A stretch of 64,000 nt of DNA from positions 4,340,001 through 4,404,000 of the forward strand of contig CP051139.1 in assembly GCA_001592805.2 (NCBI GenBank), in the 5' to 3' direction. The notes beneath the pieces are model-generated. The model had not been told where the DNA came from, ran no database searches, and worked only from the letters and a program-made list of their open reading frames with translations. The position numbers were made by a program, and so were the translations under genes. Within the stretch, counting starts at the first letter, position 1. The number at the start of each line of letters is the position of its first letter. Positions 1 to 10,175 of the stretch are shown here, in pieces. The stretch is from Peltaster fructicola (lineage: Eukaryota > Ascomycota > Dothideomycetes).

Positions 1-3000
1 CTGAAGCGCAGACTGACCAAACACTCAGACCTCATCTCGGTACTGTCTGTGCAGAGAGCTGGCAGCAAGAATGTACGATCACGAAACAGTGGCAAGGGCG
101 CACGCCAGACGAGCGAGCCAACACTGGGCGATGTCATGAACGACCTCACGACTGATGAGCTCAAGTATCAGCGTGAGCTACGAACGCTGGTCGACGGTGT
201 CATCCCCGTTTTGCTGCAGTATGTGCTCTCTGATGCACACACACCCAAATCGTCAGACTTGCTTGATCCGAGACCAAAGGACTCTCAGCTCGTCACAAAG
301 CCAATAGTGGACATGGGCGTTGCACTCGAACGGCTCAGAAATACTCACAAAAGAATCCCAATGCATGACGCTCAAGATCTCATTGCTTGGGCAGAATCTA
401 CAAAGACAATCTATAATGGATATGTCGCTGCTTGGCGACTCGGCTTCCAGGACGTGGTTGTCAACCTTGCACCTGCAGAAGGGAATGAAAGGCAATCGAC
501 TTCGCGCTGGGACGACGGCCTGCCTCGCAACGATAGGAACGAGCTTGTTGGCGGCGATGGCGAGAGAGTGGATGTCGCATACCTTCTCAAACGTCCCCTG
601 GTACGATTAAAGACTCTCGCAAAGACCTTCGAAGCTATCGACCAGCTCGAACCATCAGAGTCGGCTAAGGCCATGGCTGGTGACTACCACGAGATGGTGC
701 AGCAAGCTCGAAAGCGTGCCAACGAAGAGAAAGCCCGGCTAGAAGACGAGGCTGCTGCTGCTATCGACCCGACTCGTGCTCGAGAATGTCGAACAATGGC
801 ACCCATTGCAGGCGTCAAGATTGATGCTACGCGATGCGTGAGAGCTCGCGACTTCTTTGATATTGACTTCAGACACTCCAACGGACAACAGATCAACTGC
901 AGGGTTGAGTTGATCATGCGAGATGATGCTCCTGGACGCGGCGAAGCCGGTGATGTGTTATTCTGCGAAATCTCAACCACAGGACGCTGGCTGCTCTTCC
1001 CACCAGTCCACTCGACTATGTTGTCCGCTAGGCGCGGTCGTAGAACAGGACAGATGGTGGTCATGCTTCGTGGCTATCGCAATGACGGTAGCGAGTGGCG
1101 AGAGGTGATGGCTCTCGATGCTGAGAATGAAGACAGCGTAGAAGAGTGGTTGGCAATGTTGCCTTCTTCGCCAGTGCCACGAAACCTCGCCGCGAAGTCC
1201 AGCTTCGACCTGAAGATGCACCCTACGATGTCTGGCGCACTACCAGATGTAACTCCATTAGAACGCTTGCCTTCAGTGCGTGAGATGGAAGTACCACTTG
1301 GCGAACGATATGCTGCACCGTCTGAGACGTGGGATGCCAGCGAGGTCAACAGTGATGCAGGCAGCTACAGCAGAAAATCCCTCCGTCGTACCAAGATGGC
1401 GAGGCATCGAAGTCAGCCGGCAGCACCAATCGCTGAAGAGCCATATGCGTATGAGGCTCGAGAGTACAAAGAGGAGCAGGCACGACGAAGAGGGAGACCA
1501 CTTTCTGAGCAGTACTCATCGACAGCACGGGATTCCTGGCAGCAGAAGGATACTCGAACTCCTACAAAAGACCAATACAGCGTTTGGCTGCCGTCCTCTC
1601 GCCAGGCATTGCAAGACTCAAGTGCTGAAGAAGAGACCGAAGTTGTCCCACGACGGCCAACTCTTCGTAAACGCACATCTTCCGTACCATCTCTGGACCT
1701 TCCAACGATACCGAAGCTGCGCAAGCACACGCAGCCAGAGGAACCAGAAAGGCCACGTTCATCTCGCGAACACACATCGAAGAAGGAAGTGTTCGACGAG
1801 CCTGCATCCGCGCCAAGCAAATTGCAGAAAGCAAGACCAGCTGTCACACACAGCGAACCTACCACTCCCAAGACCCAACAACGCCCTTCGTCGTCTGGCC
1901 TCAAAGCCAGCATCATACCATCCTTCACCCCAGCCTTCCTCAAGCGTCACCGTCGATCGTCCTCGCCACTCAAACACGAATACGAGCCATCCAGCGAATC
2001 GTCACTATCAGAGAGCGAGGTCTCTGGCGCCGAGCACGACGATGATTACACTTCTGATTCATCTGCTGAGCAGCCTGCTGATGACCAAGTTTCAACATTG
2101 GGAGAACTTAAGTCGTTTCCCACATATGGTGGCTACAAGCAGATGAAGCAAGCCACACCACCAGAGAGCTTGTACGCACCATCTGATCCCTCTTTGGCGC
2201 CATCTCAGTCGGCGTCTCAAGCACCTTACAGGACCGTGCCTCCTCCCGAGACAAGAGCTGCAGCGTCAGTGGCAAGCATCTTTGCCTGGGCAGATAGTGG
2301 CTCATGGGACAGCTTACATCCTGAGGATTGCTGCATCATCGTCACACCAGGTTTGATCGAAGCTTTTGACAGTACTCAAGCACTTGCGGCTCCAGCTGCA
2401 AATAGCGAGGAGGCAATGCAGTCGCCATCAACTCGAGGTGTGAAGCCTTTGGTCGCACTTGAGCTCACACCTCTAGTACCACTTCGAAGAGGCACTGCTC
2501 TGGACATCTCAATACGTTCGCCACCAACAGCGAAATCACTATACCGCACTGGCAACAATATCATGTTCAGGTCTCGCAACGCCGAAGAATGTGAGGCACT
2601 CTACCACATGCTGAATCGTGCTCGCATTGACAATCCAACATACCTTGCACTCCAGCGTGCCCGAGGACCGATGGCTCAAAGCAATTGGGGAGAAGTCATG
2701 GAACAGCGAAACAACGCTCGACCAACAAGTGGCTCTTGGTTCGGTCTCGGATCACGGAAGAGCAGCACGTATCGATCGAATAGTATCGCACGACCACACT
2801 CTATTGCTGCGACAGACTCGTCCGTTGGAACCATGCAAACTGCCTTCTCTGCACTGCGGCGATTCAGTGGCAGCAACAAGCTGTTCAACATCTCGAAGAG
2901 CACAATCACCTCTCGACAAGGCTCTCGAAGTACATACAGCGATTCTCTCGACTCAGGTGTAGCTAGTCCAGCACAAATCGATCCTTCGCTCGGCACGCCG

Positions 3001-3441
3001 CTTGGCTTGACAAACATGAAGATCAGGCTATATGTGCGCGAGACTGCATCCAAATGGAGAGATATGGGAGCAGCTCGCTTGACCATATTGATACCGCCAC
3101 GGCCTGATCCTTCTATACCAGCAAATCCAATGCATACTGGTCGTGAGAAACGAGTGTTCATCTGTGGTAAGACACAAAACCAAGTCTTGGTGGATGCCAC
3201 ACTAGGCGAGGCGGCTTTCGAGCGAATAGCCAGGACGGGCATCGCTATGAGTGTGTGGGAGGAGAACGTTGATGGGCTTGTAGCGAGGACAGGAGGTGTC
3301 CTTGCAGCCAAGACCAAGGTCTACATGATACAAATGAAATCGGTGAGTCTGGATGATGTCTTACAAGACTTTGCTGACCAACCTATGCAGGATCGGGAAG
3401 CAGCATATACCTTCGGCCTGGTCGGTAAACTTCGATACTAA
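1..3441 (+). CDS. DH/PH-like domain signalling protein, 5' end outside the window
   Basis: The frame is open from base 1, so the gene starts left of the window; about 1130 residues are visible. Near the visible N-terminus a helical stretch containing YQRELRTLVDGVIPVLL resembles the first helix of a Dbl-homology (RhoGEF) domain. About residues 265-400 look like a PH domain (motif GRWLLFPP, then a WREVMAL strand). A Ser/Arg/Pro-rich disordered middle follows, then a second PH-like stretch and a conserved-looking C-terminus. Exons are 1-3342 and 3391-3441. The 48-base intron (GTGAGT...CAG with a GCTGAC branch site) is a multiple of three and has no stop, so an unspliced reading stays open; splicing gives the C-terminus AYTFGLVGKLRY. 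A role in Rho signalling is inferred from the fold only; GEF activity is unproven. Confidence 0.7.
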   Translation: MKRRLTKHSDLISVLSVQRAGSKNVRSRNSGKGARQTSEPTLGDVMNDLTTDELKYQRELRTLVDGVIPVLLQYVLSDAHTPKSSDLLDPRPKDSQLVTKPIVDMGVALERLRNTHKRIPMHDAQDLIAWAESTKTIYNGYVAAWRLGFQDVVVNLAPAEGNERQSTSRWDDGLPRNDRNELVGGDGERVDVAYLLKRPLVRLKTLAKTFEAIDQLEPSESAKAMAGDYHEMVQQARKRANEEKARLEDEAAAAIDPTRARECRTMAPIAGVKIDATRCVRARDFFDIDFRHSNGQQINCRVELIMRDDAPGRGEAGDVLFCEISTTGRWLLFPPVHSTMLSARRGRRTGQMVVMLRGYRNDGSEWREVMALDAENEDSVEEWLAMLPSSPVPRNLAAKSSFDLKMHPTMSGALPDVTPLERLPSVREMEVPLGERYAAPSETWDASEVNSDAGSYSRKSLRRTKMARHRSQPAAPIAEEPYAYEAREYKEEQARRRGRPLSEQYSSTARDSWQQKDTRTPTKDQYSVWLPSSRQALQDSSAEEETEVVPRRPTLRKRTSSVPSLDLPTIPKLRKHTQPEEPERPRSSREHTSKKEVFDEPASAPSKLQKARPAVTHSEPTTPKTQQRPSSSGLKASIIPSFTPAFLKRHRRSSSPLKHEYEPSSESSLSESEVSGAEHDDDYTSDSSAEQPADDQVSTLGELKSFPTYGGYKQMKQATPPESLYAPSDPSLAPSQSASQAPYRTVPPPETRAAASVASIFAWADSGSWDSLHPEDCCIIVTPGLIEAFDSTQALAAPAANSEEAMQSPSTRGVKPLVALELTPLVPLRRGTALDISIRSPPTAKSLYRTGNNIMFRSRNAEECEALYHMLNRARIDNPTYLALQRARGPMAQSNWGEVMEQRNNARPTSGSWFGLGSRKSSTYRSNSIARPHSIAATDSSVGTMQTAFSALRRFSGSNKLFNISKSTITSRQGSRSTYSDSLDSGVASPAQIDPSLGTPLGLTNMKIRLYVRETASKWRDMGAARLTILIPPRPDPSIPANPMHTGREKRVFICGKTQNQVLVDATLGEAAFERIARTGIAMSVWEENVDGLVARTGGVLAAKTKVYMIQMKSVSLDDVLQDFADQPMQDREAAYTFGLVGKLRY
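22..28 (+). other. Open frame at the left edge
   Basis: Marks only that coding sequence of the first gene continues across the window boundary: no start codon or stop is present in its frame between base 1 and the DH-like region, so the N-terminal part lies outside the window. Confidence 0.6.
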
Positions 3442-3655
3442 TGTGAATTGTACAAATGGGAGGCCAGATCTGCTGCACGGAAAGCACGGCGTTATCTTAG
3501 ATAGGGGCAGGCAATGATTCCTTTTCTTTGCACATGGCTCGGTCACAAGCTTGTACAAAGTCTGTATGATAGCACTTATGTGCTTGTATCCAGTATGACC
3601 AGCGTCAACTCGATCTCTATCAAGTGGTCGTGCTTCGTGGGTATTCATTCCTTCA

Positions 3656-4363
3656 TCAAAATTGATCTGCCGTATGTCAGTCGTGCTGGACGCCGTTGCT
3701 AAGGACACTCACCTAACGTCATGCTCATTGACACGTCAGTATTCTCAACCATCTTCGTGAACTCTTCGAAGCTGATCTTGCCATCACGGTCAAGATCTGC
3801 CTCCATGATCGTCTTGTCCACAATCTGTATCATGTTCAGCATAGTCATACCAATGTTCCTGTCCGACACACCTGCTGAAGCTGCTGATCCTTCAAGTTGC
3901 TTCCAACCATCATCTTGAGCACAATGAATAGCTCGCCGTTGCTAATGTAGCCATCTCTGTCGATATCATAGACCTTGAACGCGAACCGCAGCTTCTCTTC
4001 CTTGTTGCCTTTCGAACTGAATGCACTCAAGCCCGCAACGAATTCTTGGAAGTCAACATCACCACCTCCGTCCTCATCGAAGATCGCAATCATTCGAGTC
4101 GCCAGTGGGTTTGAGCTGACTTGTGGTAATGCGAGGAACTCGTCGCGGTCGATCGTGCCAGAGCCATCCTGGAAGCGTCAGAGGGGCAAAGTCGCTACCT
4201 CCATATCCATACCTTGTCCAATTTCATGAATCGCTTGCGCAATCGGTCCAATTCCTCTCTGTCGACTGGTGCTGTGTTAGTCGAGTTTACGAGTCACTGA
4301 GGCGCACTTACAATTGCTCCCTTGGACAAGATTGTCCAGCATAGCTGAGTTTTGGTTTCCCAT
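3656..4363 (-). CDS. cnb1: Calcineurin regulatory subunit B
   Basis: Calcium-binding regulatory subunit of the Ca2+/calmodulin-dependent phosphatase calcineurin; it binds the catalytic A subunit in the cytosol and is needed for stress and ion signalling through Crz1-type factors. Five exons on the minus strand: 4363-4312, 4265-4213, 4168-3872, 3824-3713, 3666-3656, all with GT/AG borders, giving 174 residues, the usual size. Four EF-hand loops are visible at about residues 34-45 ([12 protein letters not shown]), 66-77, 103-114 and 144-155. The start MGNQNS has the N-terminal glycine expected for myristoylation, and the last exon encodes only the end of DQF. It is divergent from the DUF1770 gene, with 183 bases between the starts. 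Identification is very secure. Confidence 0.97.
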
Positions 4364-4546
4364 TGTTGCAACGACAAGCGACTGTGAATATGTGGTTGTG
4401 AAGGAGAGACGAGTCGTGTGCGCAGTATGAGGGGAGTGGTTGCGTGAGGCGCAAATTGGTGCGACGTCAGCTCGAAGCTTTCCATTTGCCAAACATTCAA
4501 TACAGACCCATTGAGCTTCATCAGATTCCTCAAGACAGCGCACACA

Positions 4547-5103
4547 ATGGCAGACCTACAGGATGCAGCCATTCAGGTGGCAGAAACCCTTCAGACGGCA
4601 CACATTAGACAAGATCCAACCGTCGAGCACGACATCAATCCATCAACCTCTGTCTCTGGACGACAACCCGTCCATCTCGACGACAATCCATCCTCAGATG
4701 CTCTGTCAGAGGCTGACGATGCCGAGGAGGACGAGATACCAGTCTCGCTGCTCAGGCCAGCACCAAGGAGGCCACCAATGCCAGCTTTGCCAGATCTACG
4801 TTTTGAGCAGAGCTACCTAGCAAGCATTAAGGAAGCAAAAGGCTGGCAAGGCGTCGCCTTGATCACAATTAGAGATCAGGTAAGCGTGATGGCATAGCTA
4901 AGGAACCGACTGACATGCCTCTCAAGGTTATGATGCCTCTAATTCAAGGTCTTGCATGGACGTTGATTGTCGCAGGCTGGAAGACCTTCAATGCAAGCTC
5001 AACACTCAGTGGACAATCGATGGGAGCGAGGATCAGACGATGGTGGTGGGGAGTGAACAACTGGGAGATGCCGAAAGAGCAAAGTCGAGTCTCGAGACGT
5101 TGA
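4547..5103 (+). CDS. DUF1770 family protein
   Basis: Fungal protein of unknown function. Exons 4547-4879 and 4927-5103 (GTAAGC...CAAG intron of 47 bases) give 169 residues. The N-terminal 70 residues are acidic and low in complexity; then follows the family core with RFEQSYLASI, TIRDQVMMPL and the tryptophan-rich RRWWWGVNNW near the C-terminus. The hydrophobic stretch between the last two motifs (PLIQGLAWTLIVAGW) could be a short membrane-contacting helix. The start codon is the first Met in frame after an in-frame Met farther upstream that would lie in the calcineurin B promoter. The stop is only 7 bases from the stop of the opposing antiporter gene, so the two transcripts must overlap at their 3' ends. 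Family assignment is from memory of the motif set. Confidence 0.8.
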
Positions 5104-5110
5104 AGAGCTA

Positions 5111-6927
5111 TCATGATACCTGCGAGACACCCCATACACCAAGAGGATCCTGCCTGCCTGATTGCTTGCTCCGTTCACATTCTTGGAGACGCCAGACGCG
5201 CTTAGTAAGTAAGCCTGTCGCGATAGGGCCTACAATCGTGCAAAGCATGACGGCCCAGGTGACGACCAGAAACAGGTCCGGACCAGTCGAGCCTGGTGCA
5301 GCATCGAACAGACCACTGCTTTGCGCAACAGCACTTATCAAGAAACCGATCTCGCCTCGAGATATCATTGCTGAGCCGAGTATGGCCGCAGGATACAGTG
5401 ATTGAGGTTTTGAGATCCATTGACGGTGCCTCCGACCTGTATCGGAGACAGTGGTTGTAGAGAATGCCACAGCACTTGCAGCAACCGCTGCAGCATCTGG
5501 CTGCAAAGCTGTCCCTCTAGGAGCTTGCTCTTGGTGTCGAAACAGCAATGCAATCGACGAGGCAGCTTTCATCAATTGCTTGGCCGCTGGTAATCGAGGC
5601 AGGCTGATTGAGAAACGTACCAACCACAGACCACATGTCAGCTTGCCTATGCCCATCAACAGGGCGTATATCAGTCCACGCCACACCAGTTGTCCATCGA
5701 ACATTCTGGTGATTGGTATGGAGAAACCTACGGAGGCGAAGAAGAAAGGTCGTAGTATCCGATTCACAACAGCAGCATAGTAGTGCTCGTAGATCTCGAG
5801 TGCAGTACTACAATGAACAGCTTCGATGATCTTGTGTTCCTCATTTTGCACCGTATCCTTCTGGTCGTTTTGTTTCGTCCTCTCTGGCGCAGTCACCCCA
5901 GCCGCAGTCGGCGTTTGCGAGGCATTGCCCGACGAACCGTGCTCGTTCACAGGTTTGTCCATAGGAGCCTTAGCAACAGGTCCGAACTCCTCATCGTACC
6001 AGGACAAACAAGCGCCAGCAAGATAGGCTGCAAACAAGTTTGAAGTCCCGGCATAACTCGCAGAGGCGACAAAGCCTGTCAGTATCGCTGTATGAAGCCA
6101 ATAAATGCTTGCGCGCCGGGAGACTAGAGATGCAAAACGAGACTGTGAGATGGCTGGCTGCAGTCGTAGTGTTGCAGGTCGGACGAGATAGACGCATGCC
6201 AGCGGCACCATTACAGCATACGCTATCGACACACACACCGGCCTGACGACGACAGTGGCACTGATCTGTGTGCTTACGCCCAGGCTCGAGATGATCTGGA
6301 CTAAGATAAGTCCGACTACATCGTCCATCATTGCTGCACCAGCAAGCACAACGCCAAGCTTACTTTGTGAAAGACCACTGCTCTGCAGGACTGTGAATAT
6401 CGTACCAAGTGAGGTCGAGGATAAAGCTGCACCTGCTGCGAAGGCTTGCAAGCTGGTGATGCTTAGCATTGACTGCAGCACGAATGAGAGGGCGATTGGT
6501 GTTGCAACCCCTGTAACAGCGATCATGAAAGAAAGCAGTATGTTTGACCTCAGTATGCGTAGCTTCGTCGATAGTCCACCTGACTGGCTGTTAGACTTCT
6601 TCCAGCATGACGATCAGTATGCATACCTTCATATACCAGGAGAATCAAGCCAAGATATCCCAGTTGTTCAGTCACCTTTTGAAAGTCCAGCGGAAGCCAT
6701 TGCAGACCAGGTGCGCCAAAGGCTATACCGATGAAGATTTGCCCAACCAGACCGCAATAGACCAGCTTATCGAGAGCTCGATCGCTTGCATTGAGCGCGA
6801 GCAAGAAGGATGCGGTGATTAAGATCGTTACGATGTCAGGCTCGCCATATGGCAGAGCTCCGTCTTGTGAAGCCATTTTGTCGGGAAGATCATGACGGAT
6901 CTTGGTCACACCGTAATCCCATCTCAT
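5111..6927 (-). CDS. Cation/proton antiporter of the CPA2 (Na+/H+ exchanger) family
   Basis: Polytopic membrane antiporter exchanging Na+ or K+ for protons. Exons 6927-6627 and 6579-5111 (GTATGC...CAG intron of 47 bases) give 589 residues. The exon junction restores a continuous membrane segment (LILLVYEG followed by GLSTKLRILRSNI). Visible family features are a string of about 11-12 hydrophobic segments, the discontinuous-helix region around AGAAMMDDVVGLILVQ with its acidic pair, the AAYLAGACLSW segment, a hydrophilic insert of about 70 residues, and the late SRGEIGFLISAVA motif. The fold and MMDD motif put it with bacterial KefB/NapA-like and fungal relatives rather than the Nhx/Nha1 types, so plasma-membrane versus organelle location is open. 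Substrate preference cannot be read from the sequence. Confidence 0.88.
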
Positions 6928-6932
6928 CCAAA

Positions 6933-7671
6933 ATGCCTCTATCCATGGACCAGACGACCGAGGACAAAACGGCTTTACACTACGTTATCGATCACTAGTC
7001 ACAAATCGGGCATCTCTCTCCAATACACCTCTACCTCTTGCTATTTCGTGTGCTGAGACTGGTCTGCTGTTAACCAGTTACTTGCTTCAGGGGCGTCCGG
7101 CAGCCAGGAGAGCACGGCAGATTGGAGTCTATTTCTTTCGACGGCCAGACTTTGAAAATGTGCGGACATTGTCGAAAATCCAGTGCAGCACGGCGCAGTT
7201 GTAGAAGATCCTGATAATGCCATCTTCACAGCGGCTTTTCAAGGAGCGTAAGATGCGCTTCTCCGACTGCTCGATATGAGAGATGCTCAAGAGTTGACCT
7301 CTGAAGCTGCAATAGGGACGCCATACGCAGCAACGCTACGCACATTTTCCTTATGTTAATGCACAGGACGAAACGGGCTTCACTCCCTTGTACTTGCTTG
7401 CGGGTCTGGGAGCCTCCAATGTAATGCAATGTCTACCTTGCGTAATCGCGTGTGGTGTTGACATTGATCACCAGGTACAGGATGGTAGCACAGCACTACA
7501 CGAGCTGCTCAAGCTGGGGTATAACACATCGTGCAACTCCTCAGGACGCGTGGTGCTTCGATTGATCGTGTAAATGTCGCAGGACAAACAGCAGCTGACT
7601 ATGCTCGCTCAAGAGCCTCCTCAGAGATCGTCGAGTTGCTTGGCGAGCAATACAGTGCCTATGTCGGATAG
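6933..7671 (+). pseudogene. Decayed ankyrin-repeat gene
   Basis: Remnants of ankyrin repeats lie in order but in different frames, with stops between them. Pieces include EDKTALHYVIDH just after the first ATG, NQLLASGAS at about 7080-7110, DALLRLLDMRDAQELTSEA at about 7245-7305, DETGFTPLYLLAGLGASN then DGSTALHELLKLG at about 7365-7525, and RTRGASIDRVNVAGQTAADYA running to SAYVG and a stop at 7671. At least three frame changes and several stops break it, and simple intron models do not restore one frame. The order and spacing fit a single gene of four or five repeats lost by point mutation and small indels. It begins 6 bases beyond the antiporter start codon on the opposite strand, so its own promoter is lost or overlaps that gene. 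Function when alive is unknown. Confidence 0.75.
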
Positions 7672-8616
7672 ACCTCTTCTGCTGGTGGCTCTCCGGACAA
7701 CGCTACCTCGAGATCGTCACCTGCACGGCATCAGAGGCAACACAGAGAGCGTGCGCTGGAGCAATCTTATAAGCGCCTCACAGAGAGCCAGAGCGAAGCT
7801 GTCCTTCCTCAAGAGGTTCGCTCGTAGGTTGAAGAGTTGAGGTAGCTCACCTTCGAGATTTCAGATCGTCATGGATCTACGCACTGACGCTCCCGTGTAG
7901 GACGAGACGAGCAGAGATAACAGAAGGGTCGTCCAGAACGTTCTCCATCATGCGAGTCTGGGTTGTGAATCCAAATGTGCCCTATTTAAAGGTGACGCTG
8001 ATCTTGTGAACGGACGTGGCAGTCGGTTGTGACAATCTTCCGTCTAAATGACCAGAGCAGCCCGAAGAGATTCCTTCGTTGGAGGTATGCAAGCGTGCTT
8101 GAACCGGCCTCAGTGTCTCAAGACCCTAGACCTCACGATGTGCTAGGTTAGCATTTGACGTCGGACAGCGTTGGAGGAATGGTTGACAATCGCATGTTCT
8201 TGCAAAATGTAGCATCATCCGCTCGACCGATAATTCACCGTATGAGCGCAGTTCTTCCGTGTAGCACATGAATCAGTGGATTGAGGTATTGTCATCTTTG
8301 GCGGTCTTGCAAATGAGCAGAGTGAACAGAGTGTCGAGGTCTCAGAAGGACGAGATCTATACCAAGACTGCAATGAGAAGGAAGCGCGTGTACTACAAAG
8401 ACGCCTGTGATTGGCCAACTAGTCCTTAGTGAAATGCGGATAAGCTGTTGGGAGGAAGTGGCAGGAGCTCTCTCCCGACTTACGGCGAACATCCAAAACT
8501 CCTAAATTTTTGACCTCTCGCATTCACAACAGATCATCAGCCTCATTCCATCAGCTGCGAAGTCATTTGCTTGACTCGCCTCATCTTCAACCTCCACTCA
8601 TCCCACATCAATCACA
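7672..8616. other. Gene-free stretch upstream of the phosphate carrier
   Basis: I see no coding exon, tRNA or repeat here. The last 150 bases before the carrier start are pyrimidine- and A-rich with a run of CTCATC-type elements, as usual for a highly expressed fungal promoter and 5' leader. Confidence 0.5.
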
Positions 8617-9749
8617 ATGGCCAGCGCAGTACCACCTCGCTCTACCGGCTCGACCCAGCTCGATGCCATCAAGCAGACCATTCAGGCCAATGAGCCACAG
8701 AAGTTGAGCGGCATCAACCTGTACTCGCGATTCGCGTTCGCTGGTGCAGTCTGCTGCTCAGTCACCCACGGCGCCCTCACACCAGTCGATGTGTATGTTG
8801 GAACAAAGGAAAGTGCGCGACAGCAGTGGCTAACGCGACAACAGCGTCAAGACCCGAATCCAGCTCGACCCAGCTACCTACAACCGTGGTATGATCGGTG
8901 GCTTCCGCCAGGTCATTCAGAATGAGGGTGCCGGTGCTCTCATGACCGGTTTCGGTCCAACAGTCGCTGGTTACTTCCTTCAGGGTGCATTCAAGTTCGG
9001 TGGATACGAGTTCTTCAAGCAGCAGTCTGTCTCTCTTCTCGGATACGAGGGAGCCAAGAACAACCGTACTGCCGTCTACCTTGCATCAGCTGCAGCCGCC
9101 GAATTCTTCGCTGACATCGCCCTCTGCCCACTTGAGGCCACCCGTATCCGACTTGTGTCTGAGCCAACCTTCGCCAATGGTCTTGCAGGAGGTTTCGCCA
9201 AGATCGCCCGTACTGAGGGTATCGGTGCATTCTACGGTGGTTTCGGACCAATCCTGTTCAAGCAGTGAGTACAAGAGCTGGAATACACACTGACGAGATG
9301 CTAAGCAATACTAGGATTCCATACACCATGGCCAAGTTCGTCGTGTACGAGAAGGTTGCCGAGTACGCTTTCGCCAACTACGTCGACAAGTCCAAGGCAT
9401 CCGCCGGCACTATCACTGCAGTCAACCTTGGTTCCGGTCTGATCGCTGGTTTCGCAGCTGCCATCATCTCTCAGCCAGCCGACACCATGCTTTCCAAGAT
9501 CAACAAGACCAAGGGTCTTCCAGGAGAGGGAATCACCAGCCGTTTGATCAAGATCGCTGGTGAGCTCGGTATCCGTGGCTCTTTCGCTGGTCTCCCAACT
9601 CGTCTCTTCATGGTTGGTACCATCACTGCCGGTCAGTTCGCCATCTACGGTGACATCAAGCGTGTCCTTGGTAAGTTTCTTGGGTATAGTGTTTTGACCG
9701 ATGCTGACTCGTTGCAGGTGCCACTGGTGGTGTTGAAATCGCCAAGTAA
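8617..9749 (+). CDS. mir1: Mitochondrial phosphate carrier
   Basis: Inner-membrane carrier importing phosphate with a proton (or in exchange for hydroxide) for ATP synthesis. Four exons, 8617-8792, 8845-9264, 9315-9670 and 9718-9749, give 327 residues, close to the usual size for the family. The three mitochondrial-carrier signatures are present and in order: PVDVVKTRIQ at about residue 57 (spanning the first intron), [10 protein letters not shown] at about 170 and [10 protein letters not shown] at about 260. Six hydrophobic helices alternate with matrix loops. The PiC-specific [11 protein letters not shown] start and PLEATRIR centre distinguish it from other carriers. Codon use is strongly biased to C-ending codons, typical of high expression, and this bias also makes a long spurious open frame on the other strand. 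Confidence 0.96.
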
Positions 9750-10175
9750 ACGTATCTGTGTCAAAACTTGTAAGAGGATCAGGCAAGAAAAGAGCAAGCA
9801 CATACACAGGAGGATCTTGGGCTGGACGCATCTTCTTCACAATGGCGTGTGCTTTTCATCTAGCGTTGGTGCTCATATCATCCGCGTCACTAATGTGAGA
9901 TTGCTCTTCATGAGCAAACGATCTCACGCCAGCATAGATGATAGACTGTGCACGAGACTTTGTACCATATCACGCCTATTTTCGCTTGTCTTGGCGGTCA
10001 CGCAGGCCTGGTAATGTGTCCCTTGGCCTACTTCTGCGCTCTCTAAATCATAGCCAGTATCAATCTTTGATTGTGGTGGTTGGAACGCTCACTCTTCATC
10101 GCAACGTATGACGTCGTATAGAGTCCGCGGTCCAAATTCTCGAAACTGAAGTTTGTAAACAACAACCTTCTCACC
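9750..10175. other. Intergenic region before DML1
   Basis: A 426-base stretch holding the phosphate carrier 3' flank and the DML1 promoter. An uninterrupted frame runs on from the carrier's third exon to about 10014, but that reading is only retained-intron sequence and is not conserved-looking. Nothing else is seen. Confidence 0.5.

Noticed and set aside
1280-2146. 288-codon open frame on the plus strand within the first gene
   Set aside because: It overlaps the DH/PH-like gene in another frame, is rich in His/Arg/Ser from the shifted low-complexity coding sequence and has no family motif.
9301-9840. 179-codon open frame antisense to the phosphate carrier
   Set aside because: Caused by strong codon bias of the carrier gene on the other strand; no independent motif.
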